A stretch of DNA of 64,000 nucleotides from Rubrivivax sp. (lineage in GTDB: Bacteria; Pseudomonadota; Gammaproteobacteria; Burkholderiales; Burkholderiaceae_C): the NCBI GenBank assembly GCA_027484825.1, contig JAIXSE010000015.1, positions 124,001 through 188,000 of the forward strand. Reading direction: 5' to 3'. The notes under the pieces are model-generated. The model was not told the DNA's origin. It ran no database searches and saw only the letters and a program-made list of their open reading frames with translations. Made by a program: the position numbers and the translations under genes. Of this stretch, positions 18,839 through 29,772 are shown in pieces. Position 1 is the stretch's first letter. Every line of letters begins with the position of its first letter.

Positions 18839-19426
18839 TCAGCCCAAGTCGGAATCCGCGTCAGCCTCCGGGTCGGTCTGTGCGGCTTGCACCGCGCGGA
18901 TGGCCCGGCGCGCCACATCGGATTGAAATCCGCGACCCATCAGGAAACGCATCTGCCGGGCTTCCTGGGTAGCGTCCAGGGGCACTGCCCGGCTGAACTT
19001 GCGACGCAGCACCTCACAGGCGCGGTCCAGCTCCGTCACCGACAGCGCAGACCGCTGCTCCGTATCCAGGCTCAGGCCATGCTGCGCCAGTTCCTGCTCG
19101 ATACGGCGCTGACCCCAGCGGGAGGCGCGAGCATGGAGCCGGGATTCGACGAACCGGGATTCGTCCAAATACCCCTGCTGGCGAAGCCAGAGCACCACTT
19201 CGTCCACCTGCTGTTCAGCCTGCTGCGCGAGGTGCTCCGGATCCGGTTCTTCGCCGTGCGGCTCGACGTGTCGTTCGTCACCGGCCGTGGCACTCTCACT
19301 GGCACTTTCAGTGGCACTGTCCCTGGCGATGCGGCCCAGCTTGCGCCGCAGCTCCAGTTCGCTGTGGTCTCGCTGGGCCAGCAGGGTGACCGCCCGCGCT
19401 CTGAGTGAGAGCGGCTGACGTGTCAC
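18839..19426 (-). CDS. recX: Regulatory protein RecX
   Basis: The 195-residue protein modulates RecA filament growth. It keeps the RecX three-helix repeats: LRARAVTLLAQRDHSELELRRKL, VVLWLRQQGYLDESRFVESRLHARASRWGQRRIEQELAQHGL, and the C-terminal FLMGRGFQSDVARRAIRAV. An acidic Ser/Glu/His stretch (about residues 37-65) encoded by short imperfect repeats separates the first and second repeats and makes it longer than E. coli RecX (166). It starts 9 bp after recA and is co-transcribed with it. Confidence 0.93.
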   Translation of the reverse strand: MTRQPLSLRARAVTLLAQRDHSELELRRKLGRIARDSATESASESATAGDERHVEPHGEEPDPEHLAQQAEQQVDEVVLWLRQQGYLDESRFVESRLHARASRWGQRRIEQELAQHGLSLDTEQRSALSVTELDRACEVLRRKFSRAVPLDATQEARQMRFLMGRGFQSDVARRAIRAVQAAQTDPEADADSDLG

Positions 19427-19435
19427 AACCCGTCC

Positions 19436-20479
19436 TTATTGCGCGGCGTCCGGCACGGCGCCCAGCAGCGGGATGCCCAGGGAGTCACGGATCTTGTTTT
19501 CGATCTCGACCGCCAGGTCGGCGTTCTCACGCAGGAACTCACGGGCGTTGTCCTTGCCCTGGCCGATCTTCTCGCCGTTGTAGGCATACCAGGCACCGGC
19601 CTTGTCCACGATCTTCGCGGCCACGCCCATGTCGATGATCTCGCCTTCGCGGCTGATGCCTTCGCCGTAGAGGATGTCGAATTCAGCGGTCTTGAACGGG
19701 GGCGCCACCTTGTTCTTCACCACCTTGACCTTGGTCTCGGAACCGATGACTTCTTCGCCCTTCTTGATCGAGCCGATGCGGCGGATGTCCAGACGGACCG
19801 ACGCATAGAACTTCAGCGCATTGCCGCCGGTGGTGGTTTCGGGCGAGCCGAACATCACGCCGATCTTCATGCGGATCTGGTTGATGAAGATGACGGTGCA
19901 GTTGGTCTTCTTGATGGTGGCGGTCAGCTTGCGCAGGGCCTGGCTCATCAGACGGGCCTGCAGGCCGGGCAGGGCGTCGCCCATTTCGCCTTCGAGTTCG
20001 GCCTTGGGGGTCAGGGCGGCCACCGAGTCGATGATGATCAGGTCCACCGAACCGGAGCGCACCAGCGCGTCCACGATTTCCAGCGCCTGTTCGCCGGTGT
20101 CCGGCTGGCTGATCAGCATTTCCTGCAGATTCACGCCCAGCTTCTGCGCGTATTGCACGTCCAGCGCATGCTCGGCGTCGATGAAGGCGCACACGCCTTG
20201 CAGCTTCTGCATCTGGGCGATGACCTGCAGGGTCAGCGTGGTCTTGCCCGAGGATTCAGGGCCGTAGATCTCGATCACGCGGCCGCGGGGCAGGCCGCCG
20301 ACGCCCAGGGCGATGTCCAGGCCCAGCGAGCCGGTGGAGACCACCTGGATGTCCTCGATCTTCTCGCCTTCAGCCAGGCGCATGATGGAGCCCTTGCCGA
20401 ACTGCTTTTCGATCTGGGCGAGAGCGGCCTGCAGGGCCTTGGCTTTTTCGGTGTTGGCGTTTTTGACGGGGGCGTCCAT
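19436..20479 (-). CDS. recA: Recombinase RecA
   Basis: The 347-residue protein has Walker [10 protein letters not shown] (about 66-74), Walker [11 protein letters not shown], the L2 loop region, and an acidic-poor C-terminus typical of beta-proteobacterial RecA. It performs homologous strand exchange and LexA co-cleavage. A perfect LexA box lies 40 bp upstream of the ATG. Confidence 0.99.
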   Translation of the reverse strand: MDAPVKNANTEKAKALQAALAQIEKQFGKGSIMRLAEGEKIEDIQVVSTGSLGLDIALGVGGLPRGRVIEIYGPESSGKTTLTLQVIAQMQKLQGVCAFIDAEHALDVQYAQKLGVNLQEMLISQPDTGEQALEIVDALVRSGSVDLIIIDSVAALTPKAELEGEMGDALPGLQARLMSQALRKLTATIKKTNCTVIFINQIRMKIGVMFGSPETTTGGNALKFYASVRLDIRRIGSIKKGEEVIGSETKVKVVKNKVAPPFKTAEFDILYGEGISREGEIIDMGVAAKIVDKAGAWYAYNGEKIGQGKDNAREFLRENADLAVEIENKIRDSLGIPLLGAVPDAAQ

Positions 20480-20518
20480 GAAGCATCTCCAAGTAGCTGC
20501 GCCGGATTATGGCCCAAT

Positions 20519-20534
20519 CTGTATATCTGTACAG
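20519..20534 (-). promoter_or_regulatory. LexA (SOS) box of recA
   Basis: CTGTATATCTGTACAG fits the proteobacterial consensus CTGT-N8-ACAG exactly. It sits where it would block the recA promoter. Confidence 0.93.
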
Positions 20535-20716
20535 TGGTTCTGTGGCCACGCCGCAGCGGTTGCAATGAAGGCCATCGTAGGCACTGCCTGGCTCATGGCG
20601 TGAGCCACCCCATTCAGATCCGTCGACTGGCTGTGGTGCGCCCCCGATTCGGGACGATGGCACGGCCAGCGCCCCGTCCCTAGAATCGACCCATTCAAGA
20701 ATGACGGGAGACATCG

Positions 20717-21388
20717 ATGCGCATCCTCATCGCCGAGGACGATCAAGTGCTGGCGGACGGCCTGCTGCGCTCGCTGCGTGCGTCTGGCTGCGCCGCTGAC
20801 CAGGTGAGCAGCGGCACCGAGGCCGATGCCGCCCTCGCCTCCCATGAATTCGACCTGCTCATCCTGGACCTGGGGCTGCCGCGCATGCATGGCCTGGAGG
20901 TGCTGCGCCGCCTGCGTGCCCGCGGGTCGGCCGTGCCAGTGCTGATCCTCACCGCGGCCGACAGCATCGAGGAACGGGTCAAGGGGCTGGATCTGGGCGC
21001 CGACGATTACATGGCCAAGCCGTTCTCGCTGCAGGAACTGGAGGCACGCGTCCGAGCCCTGACCCGTCGCGGTCTGGGCACCGCCTCCAGCGTCATCAAG
21101 CATGGGCCGCTCAGCTTCGATGCGACTGGCCGCGTGGCCTACATCAACGACCAGATGGTGGAGCTGTCAGCCCGGGAGCTGTCGCTGCTGGAAGTGTTGC
21201 TGCAGCGCGCCGGCCGTCTGGTCAGCAAGGACCAGCTGGTGGAGCGGCTGTGCGAATGGGGCGAAGAAGTCAGCAACAACGCCATCGAGGTCTACATCCA
21301 CCGCCTGCGCAAGAAGATCGAGCAGGGCCCGATCCGTATCGCCACGGTCCGGGGGCTGGGCTACTGCCTTGAAAAGATTCCTGGCTGA
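20717..21388 (+). CDS. OmpR-family response regulator (TctD/QseB-like)
   Basis: The 223-residue protein has a receiver domain with acidic pocket EDD, phospho-acceptor Asp in LLILDLGLPRMHG (about residue 52), LTAAD and KPF, then an OmpR winged helix with NNAIEVYIHRLRKKI and TVRGLGYCLE. It pairs with the sensor gene 54 bp downstream. Divergent from recA. Confidence 0.93.
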   Translation: MRILIAEDDQVLADGLLRSLRASGCAADQVSSGTEADAALASHEFDLLILDLGLPRMHGLEVLRRLRARGSAVPVLILTAADSIEERVKGLDLGADDYMAKPFSLQELEARVRALTRRGLGTASSVIKHGPLSFDATGRVAYINDQMVELSARELSLLEVLLQRAGRLVSKDQLVERLCEWGEEVSNNAIEVYIHRLRKKIEQGPIRIATVRGLGYCLEKIPG

Positions 21389-21442
21389 TCCCCCCTTGAA
21401 CGCCGCAGCTGCAGGCCATCCGCGCGGGTCCGGGATCCGCGC

Positions 21443-22930
21443 ATGAGCGCCGCCAGCGGCCACCGTTCCCTGTTCGGCGAGATCCTCGACTGGATGCTCG
21501 CCCCGCTGCTGGTGATCTGGCCGATCAGCGTGGCCCTGACCTGGCTGGTGGCCCAGGGCATCGCCAACAAGCCATACGACCGAGAACTTGGCGAGATGGC
21601 CCGCACCCTGGGCCTGCAGGTGGCCACCGAGCCAGGCCCTGGAGACCTTCCCAAAGGCCGCTCACGCTATGCCCTGGCGCCCGAAGCGGCCGCCCTTCTG
21701 CGGGCCGATGAATCCGACACCATCTACTACCAGGTGCTGGGGCTGCGCGGCGAACTGCTCAGCGGGGACCGCCACCTGAGCGTGCCCGAACGCGAGCCGC
21801 CGGTCGTCCCCTGGGAGCTGCATTTCCGCGACGACGAGGTGAGCAACGAATCGGTGCGGGTGGCCTACCTGTGGGTGGTGCCGGAGGGCATGGCCGGCAG
21901 TGATCGCATGATGCTGGTCCAGGTGGCGGAAACGCTGGGCAAGCGCTCGCGGCTGACCAACGAGATCATCAAGGGCGTGATCCTGCCGCAGTTCGTCATC
22001 CTGCCGCTGGCGGTGCTGCTGGTGTGGCTGGCGCTGGCACGCGGCATTGCGCCGCTCAACGAGTTGCAGCGCCGCATCCGTTCGCGAGACAGCTCCGACC
22101 TGAGCCCGATCGACGAGCACCGCATTCCGGACGAAGTGGCCCCGCTGGTGCAGGCCATCAACGACCTGCTGGAGCGGCTGGACCAGTCCATCCGCGCACA
22201 AAAGCATTTCCTGGCCGACGCGGCGCATCAGCTCAAGACCCCGCTGGCCGGCCTGCGCACTCAGGCGGAGTTGGCGCAGCGGGAGATTGACGAAGGCCGC
22301 AGTTCCCCGGCCGATCTCAAGCGCTCGCTGCAGCAGATCGCCTTGTCCAGCCAGCGGGCCGCGCACATGGTCAACCAGCTGCTGGCGATGGCGCGGGCGG
22401 AAGATCAGGAACATGCCTCCCGCCGCAGCGAAGTGAACCTGCCGGTGCTGGCGATGGAGACGGTGCGCGACTTCGTGCCCCGCGCCATGGAAAAGCGTCT
22501 GGACCTGGGCTATGAAGGCCCGGAGCCGGACCACGCAGGTCTGCGCCTGAACGGGCATCCACTGCTCATCCGTGAGCTGATCCGCAACCTGGTGGACAAC
22601 GCCCTGCTCTACACCCCGCCGGGCGGCACCATCACCGTCCGCGTGGTGGAGGATCCGTTCGGCCAGGTGTGTGTGCTGCAGGTCGAAGACTCCGGCCCCG
22701 GCATCGCGGAACTCGAGCGCGAGAAGGTGTTCCAGCCGTTCTACCGCGCCCTGGGCACCGACGTGGACGGATCCGGTCTGGGCCTGGCCATCGTGCGGGA
22801 GATCGTTCAGCAGCATGACGCGGACATCAGCGTGGACGACACCCGTCCGAGACGCCAGGCCGAAGCCGACGGACAAGGCCCGGGTGCCCGCTTCACCATC
22901 CGCTTCCCGGCGCATCCGCATCGCCCGTGA
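21443..22930 (+). CDS. Two-component sensor histidine kinase (TctE-like)
   Basis: The 495-residue membrane kinase has a TM helix near residues 18-35, a periplasmic sensor domain to about 170, a second TM, HAMP, an H-box KHFLADAAHQLKTPLAGL (phospho-His at 262), an N-box NLVDNALLYTP and G-boxes DSGPGI and GSGLGLAIV. Overall layout resembles TctE, the tricarboxylate sensor, but no transporter lies beside it, so the signal is unknown. Confidence 0.92.
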   Translation: MSAASGHRSLFGEILDWMLAPLLVIWPISVALTWLVAQGIANKPYDRELGEMARTLGLQVATEPGPGDLPKGRSRYALAPEAAALLRADESDTIYYQVLGLRGELLSGDRHLSVPEREPPVVPWELHFRDDEVSNESVRVAYLWVVPEGMAGSDRMMLVQVAETLGKRSRLTNEIIKGVILPQFVILPLAVLLVWLALARGIAPLNELQRRIRSRDSSDLSPIDEHRIPDEVAPLVQAINDLLERLDQSIRAQKHFLADAAHQLKTPLAGLRTQAELAQREIDEGRSSPADLKRSLQQIALSSQRAAHMVNQLLAMARAEDQEHASRRSEVNLPVLAMETVRDFVPRAMEKRLDLGYEGPEPDHAGLRLNGHPLLIRELIRNLVDNALLYTPPGGTITVRVVEDPFGQVCVLQVEDSGPGIAELEREKVFQPFYRALGTDVDGSGLGLAIVREIVQQHDADISVDDTRPRRQAEADGQGPGARFTIRFPAHPHRP

Positions 22931-22947
22931 GCGCATGCGGGCGCTCA
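22928..22947. terminator. Weak hairpin between converging sensor kinase and rodA genes
   Basis: TGAGCGC pairs with GCGCTCA across a 6-nt loop and overlaps the kinase stop codon. No T-tract follows, so its role as a terminator is doubtful. Confidence 0.3.
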
Positions 22948-22960
22948 GGCTCGCCGCGCG

Positions 22961-24115
22961 TCAGCGCTGCATCGCGCCCCGGCTGCGCGCAATCGACATC
23001 AGCATGCCCAGCGCCAGCCCCAGGGTCACCATGGCCGTGCCGCCGTAGGAGATGAAAGGCAGCGGCACGCCCACCACCGGCAAGATGCCGGTCACCATGC
23101 CCATGTTCACGAACACGTAGGTGAAGAAGCTGAGCGTGATGGCACCGGCCAGCAGCCGCGAGAACAGCGTCGGTGCTTCATGCGCGATCACCAGCCCGCG
23201 CAGGATCAGTGCGGTGAAGCCCAGCAGCAGCCCCAGCGCCCCCACCAGCCCGAACTCCTCGCCATAGGCGGCAAAGATGAAGTCGGTGGTGCGCTCGGGA
23301 ATGAATTCCAGATGGGTCTGGGTGCCCTTCATGAAGCCCTTGCCGGTGACGCCGCCGGAGCCGATGGCAATCTCGCCCTGGATGATGTGAAAGCCCTTGC
23401 CCAGCGGATCCTTGGTCGGGTCCAGCAGCGTGCAGACGCGGTCCTTCTGGTATTCCTTCAGCACCACCCACTTCACATCCGGCTGGCAGATATGGTCTTC
23501 GCTCATCACCAGCGTCGTGATGCCGGCGCCGGCCAGCACCAGCGCGGGCAGGATCAGCTTCCAGGACAGCCCGGCAAAGAAGATCACATACAGCCCGGCG
23601 GCCAGCACCAGCAGCGAGGTGCCCAGATCGGGCTGCTTGGCGATCAGCCCGACGGGCACGGTCAGCAGCACGAAGGCCGCCACGAAGTCCGGCAGGCGCA
23701 ACTGCCCTTCCCGCTTCTGAAACCACCAGGCCAGCATCAGCGGCATCGCGATCTTGAGAATCTCGGACGGCTGAAATTCCACACCCAGACGGATCCAGCG
23801 GGTGGAGCCCTTCTTAGTGATGCCGAACAGCGCCACCGCCACCAGCAGCACCACCCCGACGGTGTAGAGCGGCACGGCCACCTGCATCAAGCGCTGCGGC
23901 GGCACCTGGGACACCACGAACAGCACCACCAGCGCCAGCGCGCCATTGCGCAGGTGGTCCACAAAGCGGGTGCCGTGGTCGTATCCGGCGGAATACATGC
24001 ACATCAGCCCCAGGCCCATGATCCAGAACAGGGCCAGCAGCAGCGGCAGGTCGAAGCCGGAGAACCAGGGCTTGAGGCGTTGCAGCCAGCTGGGCTTGCT
24101 GAAGACAGCACTCAT
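22961..24115 (-). CDS. rodA: Rod-shape glycosyltransferase RodA (SEDS)
   Basis: The 384-residue protein has about ten membrane helices and the SEDS signatures GEEFGLVGALG and the final FISYGGTAMVTLGLALGMLMS. RodA polymerises glycan strands for lateral-wall growth with PBP2. It overlaps mrdA by 4 bp and is the last gene of the elongasome operon. Confidence 0.96.
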   Translation of the reverse strand: MSAVFSKPSWLQRLKPWFSGFDLPLLLALFWIMGLGLMCMYSAGYDHGTRFVDHLRNGALALVVLFVVSQVPPQRLMQVAVPLYTVGVVLLVAVALFGITKKGSTRWIRLGVEFQPSEILKIAMPLMLAWWFQKREGQLRLPDFVAAFVLLTVPVGLIAKQPDLGTSLLVLAAGLYVIFFAGLSWKLILPALVLAGAGITTLVMSEDHICQPDVKWVVLKEYQKDRVCTLLDPTKDPLGKGFHIIQGEIAIGSGGVTGKGFMKGTQTHLEFIPERTTDFIFAAYGEEFGLVGALGLLLGFTALILRGLVIAHEAPTLFSRLLAGAITLSFFTYVFVNMGMVTGILPVVGVPLPFISYGGTAMVTLGLALGMLMSIARSRGAMQR

Positions 24116-26316
24116 CGTGAAGCTCCCGGGCTGGGGCGCGTCACCCCGCGCTGAGCGGGCGGCGGCGCGGCCGGTGGGATGGAAAGGGCTTCTGCGGGCG
24201 GGCGGGTCGGCGCGGGGGCCGACGCGGCTGCAGACCTCGGGGATGAAGTCACCGACGCCCGAGAGGGCGCAGAGGCCGCAGAGGCCGCGCCATCCGGGAC
24301 AGGCACCGAAGCGGACGCAGGGGATGCAGGGGCTGATGCCGCTGAAGCCGCTGCCCCCGGCACGTTCATCTGCCCCGGCAAGGGCACATCCACCGCCCGG
24401 CGCGGCGTCCCGATCGGCGCCGTCGTCTGACCGAGCTGCGTCTTGGCGATGTCTTCCTCGCTCGGGTAAGTGCCTTCCAGCACGTAGTCGAACACCCGGC
24501 GTGCGATCGGCGCGGCCGAGGTCGAGCCGAAGCCCGCGTTCTCAACGATCAGCGCCAGCGCGATCCGCGGCGAGTCATACGGTGCAAAGGCGATGTAGAG
24601 CGAATGGTCCCGCTTGCGCTCATCCGCCTTGATGCTGCTGTAGGTCTGGCCGGCGCGCAGGCCGATGGCCTGGGCGGTGCCGGTCTTGCCGCCACTGGCA
24701 TAGGGCGCGCCCGCGAACACCGCCCGGGACGTGCCCTCCAGCGTCACATCGTGCATCGCATTGCGGATCACCTCGACGTCATTGCGGCGCAGCGCCAGCG
24801 GCTCCAGGGCATCGCTGGCGGTGCGGTGTTCGGTGTGCCGCACCACATCCTCGATCTCCCGAACCAGTCGCGGCCGGTAACGCTGGCCGCCGGTAGAGAG
24901 GGTGGACATGGCGGTGGCCAGTTGCAGCATGGTGAAGTTGTTATAGCCCTGCCCGATGCCCAGCGAAATCGTCTCGCCGGCAAACCACTTCTGCTGCTCG
25001 GGGCGGCGGAACTTCTTCTTTTTCCACTCGGTGGACGGCAGGTCCCCGGTGACTTCGCCCAGCAGGTCGATCTCGGTCTTGCGACCGAAGCCGAAGGGCT
25101 CGAGCTGGTCATGGATCATGTCCACGCCCATCTCATTGGCCAGGGAATAGAAGTACACGTTGGACGAGGTGACGATGGCCAGCCGCATGTCCTTCGGACC
25201 GGCCCGGTCGCCCTCCGCGCTGCCGAAGGTCCGGCCGCCGAAGCTGTAGGTCAGGTTGTCCTGGATCACCAGGCTGGGCGAGCGCTTGCCCGTGTTCAGC
25301 GCCGCCATCGCCATGTAGGGCTTGAAGGTCGAGCCCGGCGGATAGGTGCCACGCAGCGCACGGTTCAGCAGCGGCTTGTCGATGTTCTCATTCAGGTCGC
25401 GCCAGCTGTCGGCATCAATGCCGTCAACAAACAGGTTGGGGTCAAACGAAGGCTTGGAGACAAAGGCCAGCACCTCGCCATTGCGGGGATCGATGGCCAC
25501 CAGGGCGCCGCGCCGGTCGCCGTAGAGCTTCTCCACCAGGGCCTGCAGCTTGATGTCGATGGACAGGTGCAGCGTGTTGCCCGGTGTCGGCGGCCGGTTG
25601 CGCAGACGGCGGATGGCGCGCCCGCCGGCGCTGGTCTCCATTTCCTCGAACCCGGTCTGGCCGTGCAGCTCCCGCTCATAGGCCTGCTCCAGCCCCAGCT
25701 TGCCGATGTATTCCGTGCCGCGGTAGTTGCTGACGTCCTCCTCGGGCCAATCGTCCATGGCCTTCTTCTCGGCCTGGTTGATGCGGCCGATGTAGCCCAG
25801 CATGTGGCTGCCGACCTCGCCCATCGGATAGCTGCGGAAGAGCCGCGCCTTGATGTCCACGCCGGGGAAGCGGAAGCGCTGGGCCGCGAACTTGGCAACC
25901 TCGGTGTCGGTCAGCTTGGTGCGGATGGGCAGCGACTCGAAGTTCTTGCTCTCGTCCATCAGGCGCTTGAAGCGGCGTCGGTCCCGCGGCTGGATGTCGA
26001 TGACGCCGGCCAGCTGGTCGATCGTCTCTTCCAGGTCCGCCACCTTGGACGGGGTGATTTCCAGCGTGTAGGCCGAATAGTTGCTGGCCAGCACCACGCC
26101 GTTGCGGTCCACGATCAACCCGCGGTTGGGCACGATGGGCACCACGGAGATGCGGTTGGATTCCGCCCGCTCCAGCAGCGTGTCGTGCTGCGCCACCTGC
26201 AGGAACAGCAGACGCGCCACCAGCAGCCCGAAGCAGAACAGCACGAACAGGGCGGCCGCGACCAGCCGCAGCCGGAAGCGCGACAACTCCTGATGCAGGT
26301 TCTTCAGAACCGTCAT
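24112..26316 (-). CDS. mrdA: Penicillin-binding protein 2 (elongation transpeptidase)
   Basis: The 734-residue protein has one N-terminal TM, the PBP dimerisation domain, then a transpeptidase domain with GSTFK (catalytic Ser), SSN (SSNVYFYSL), and KTG (GGKTGTAQA). It makes peptide cross-links with RodA in the rod complex. A tail of about 110 residues rich in Ala, Ser and Pro follows the domain and makes it longer than E. coli PBP2 (633). Low-complexity tails of this kind are common in this bacterial group. Confidence 0.96.
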   Translation of the reverse strand: MTVLKNLHQELSRFRLRLVAAALFVLFCFGLLVARLLFLQVAQHDTLLERAESNRISVVPIVPNRGLIVDRNGVVLASNYSAYTLEITPSKVADLEETIDQLAGVIDIQPRDRRRFKRLMDESKNFESLPIRTKLTDTEVAKFAAQRFRFPGVDIKARLFRSYPMGEVGSHMLGYIGRINQAEKKAMDDWPEEDVSNYRGTEYIGKLGLEQAYERELHGQTGFEEMETSAGGRAIRRLRNRPPTPGNTLHLSIDIKLQALVEKLYGDRRGALVAIDPRNGEVLAFVSKPSFDPNLFVDGIDADSWRDLNENIDKPLLNRALRGTYPPGSTFKPYMAMAALNTGKRSPSLVIQDNLTYSFGGRTFGSAEGDRAGPKDMRLAIVTSSNVYFYSLANEMGVDMIHDQLEPFGFGRKTEIDLLGEVTGDLPSTEWKKKKFRRPEQQKWFAGETISLGIGQGYNNFTMLQLATAMSTLSTGGQRYRPRLVREIEDVVRHTEHRTASDALEPLALRRNDVEVIRNAMHDVTLEGTSRAVFAGAPYASGGKTGTAQAIGLRAGQTYSSIKADERKRDHSLYIAFAPYDSPRIALALIVENAGFGSTSAAPIARRVFDYVLEGTYPSEEDIAKTQLGQTTAPIGTPRRAVDVPLPGQMNVPGAAASAASAPASPASASVPVPDGAASAASAPSRASVTSSPRSAAASAPAPTRPPAEALSIPPAAPPPAQRGVTRPSPGASR

Positions 26317-26336
26317 GGCCGGCCGTTCCCTTCAGT

Positions 26337-26858
26337 TCACAGCGGGCGGTGGGCGTCGGGATCCGGCGCCCGGCGCTGCGGTGCCAGCAGCAGCAGTGTG
26401 GCCAGCGGCCACAGCAGCGATTCCAGCAGCGGCGCCAGGAAGAAGCTCCAGTCCGGCCACATCCCTCCCACCATCAGCCGCACCGCCAGGGCGATGACCT
26501 GGGCCAGCAGGAACAGGGGCAGCACATGCAGGGCCTGCGCCCCGAGGGTGAACCACAGCAAGCGGCGATGCAGGGCGACCGCGCCGAAGGCCAGCAGGCT
26601 GTAGGCCAGCGCATGCTGCCCCAGCAGCGCGCCGTGATGCACATCGATCATCAGGCCGAAGAAGAAGGCCCAGCCCACGCCCACGCGGCGCGGCTGGTGC
26701 ACGTTCCAGAAGACTAGCGTCAGGGCCAGCACATCCGGCATCCAGGGCTGGCGGCCGACCGGCACCATGTCCACCAGCAAGGCCACGACCAGGCTGAAGG
26801 CGATGAAAAGAGGATTGGCCGGCAGCAGGAGCTGACTGGTGCCACGCGGCATGATCAT
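26337..26858 (-). CDS. mreD: Rod shape-determining protein MreD
   Basis: The 173-residue hydrophobic protein has about five TM helices and conserved FFGLMIDVHHGALLGQHAL. It is an inner-membrane partner of MreC and RodA. It overlaps mreC by 4 bp and lies 20 bp before mrdA. Confidence 0.93.
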   Translation of the reverse strand: MIMPRGTSQLLLPANPLFIAFSLVVALLVDMVPVGRQPWMPDVLALTLVFWNVHQPRRVGVGWAFFFGLMIDVHHGALLGQHALAYSLLAFGAVALHRRLLWFTLGAQALHVLPLFLLAQVIALAVRLMVGGMWPDWSFFLAPLLESLLWPLATLLLLAPQRRAPDPDAHRPL

Positions 26859-27937
26859 CGCGATGCTCCTTTGGGGGCGGCGCCAGCAGAGGCACCCGCG
26901 GACGCTCCGGACACGGCGCCATGCGTCGTGCCCACCGAAGCCGCCGGTGCAGCGCCGGAAGCGGCCTCGCTCCCCGCCGCGGCGCGCGTCCCGCGTCCGG
27001 CGCGGCCCTTGCCCTTGCCGGCCTCGGCAGCCGCGGCAGCCGCACTGGCCGCTTCGGCTTCCGCCTCGACCCGCGCCGCTTCCTGACCCACAAGCGGCTC
27101 CAGCACGAGCACATGGCGGGCGCTGTCCGGTTGAGCCACCGGCGCCAGGCCGACGCGGGCGAAACTGGTGTCTCCCCGCCGCTCCACTTCACCGACCTTG
27201 GCCACCGGCAGGCCGGGTGGATACACCCCGTCCAGGCCCGAGGTGACCAGGTCATCGCCCGGCTTGATGTCGGCATTGGCCGCGATGAAGCGCAGCTCCA
27301 TCACGCCTCGCTCGCCGCCGTAGGCCACCCCGCGCTGCTGGGTGCGGGCATTGAGCACCGGGATGGTCGCTTCGCGGTCAGTCAGCAGGGTCACCTCGGC
27401 GGACAAGGGATACACCCGCGTCACCTGGCCCAGCACGCCGGCATCATTGACCACCGGCGCGCCCAGTCGCACGCCGCGATGACCGCCGCGGTCGATGACG
27501 ATCCGGCGCGAGAACGGGTCCGGCGCCTCGTACAGCACCTCGGCCGCCAGCCCCTTCACGGGCAGCGCTTCGCGCAGGTCCAGCAGCGAGCGCAGGCGCT
27601 GGTTTTCCGCCTGCAGCTGATTGGCCCGACTCAGGATGACGGCCTGTTCGGCCAGTTGGCGACGCGCCTGATTTTCGGCTTCGGTCGCACGCTCCATGCC
27701 GCGTGAATAGTCGCCTGCCTGTTCCCAGGCATCCACCGGCACCAGCAGGATCCGTTGCAGCGGATGCAGCGCCAGCGCCAGGCCGGCACGCGCCGGGGCG
27801 GTGACATTGAAGCGTGCGTCCGCCACCATGAGAAACACCGCCAGTGCCGCGCAAAAGGCCAGCTTCGTCAGTGCGGACGGCCCTTCGCGGAACAGTGGCG
27901 GTGGATTGCGATCCAGAGTGCCGAGTGGCATGACCAT
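26855..27937 (-). CDS. mreC: Rod shape-determining protein MreC
   Basis: The 360-residue protein has one N-terminal TM, a coiled coil (about 75-125), then the double beta-barrel domain with IVIDRGGHRGVRLGAPVVND and DDLVTSGLDGVYPPGLPVAKV. It is the periplasmic scaffold of the elongasome. The last 90 residues are Ala/Gly/Glu-rich low complexity, as in the neighbouring PBP2. Confidence 0.94.
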   Translation of the reverse strand: MVMPLGTLDRNPPPLFREGPSALTKLAFCAALAVFLMVADARFNVTAPARAGLALALHPLQRILLVPVDAWEQAGDYSRGMERATEAENQARRQLAEQAVILSRANQLQAENQRLRSLLDLREALPVKGLAAEVLYEAPDPFSRRIVIDRGGHRGVRLGAPVVNDAGVLGQVTRVYPLSAEVTLLTDREATIPVLNARTQQRGVAYGGERGVMELRFIAANADIKPGDDLVTSGLDGVYPPGLPVAKVGEVERRGDTSFARVGLAPVAQPDSARHVLVLEPLVGQEAARVEAEAEAASAAAAAAEAGKGKGRAGRGTRAAAGSEAASGAAPAASVGTTHGAVSGASAGASAGAAPKGASR

Positions 27938-28024
27938 CTCAATCCATGAGCATCAGGAAGGGACACTCGCGGTCCCCGTCAGGCCCCCGCACTGTGGAGC
28001 CCGGCGGGTGTCCGCGCATCAGGG

Positions 28025-29472
<1,448 letters not shown>

Positions 29473-29772
29473 ATGGCCCTGACCCAAGACGACGTCAGCC
29501 GGATCGCCCATCTGGCCCGGCTGGAACTCTCCGGCGACGAGCAGGCCGCCCTGCTCCCGCAGCTCAACGGTTTCTTCTCCATCGTGGAGCAGATGCGCGC
29601 GGTGGACACCAGCGGTGTCGCCCCTCTGTACACCCCGCTGTCGGCGGTGCAGGAAGTGGCCCTGCGCCTGCGGGAAGACCGTGTCACCGAAACCGACCAG
29701 CGCGCGCTGAACCAGCGCAGCGCTCCCGCCGTGGAAGACGGCCTGTTCCTGGTTCCCAAGGTCATCGAATGA
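29473..29772 (+). CDS. gatC: Asp-tRNA(Asn)/Glu-tRNA(Gln) amidotransferase subunit C
   Basis: The 99-residue protein has the GatC pattern ([39 protein letters not shown]). It stabilises GatA-GatB. The stop overlaps the gatA start (ATGA). MALTQDDVS is the usual N-terminus, which fixes the start. Confidence 0.96.
   Translation: MALTQDDVSRIAHLARLELSGDEQAALLPQLNGFFSIVEQMRAVDTSGVAPLYTPLSAVQEVALRLREDRVTETDQRALNQRSAPAVEDGLFLVPKVIE

Noticed and set aside
24604-26604. A 666-codon plus-strand open frame opposite mrdA
   Set aside because: Shadow of the PBP2 gene, which has all catalytic motifs.
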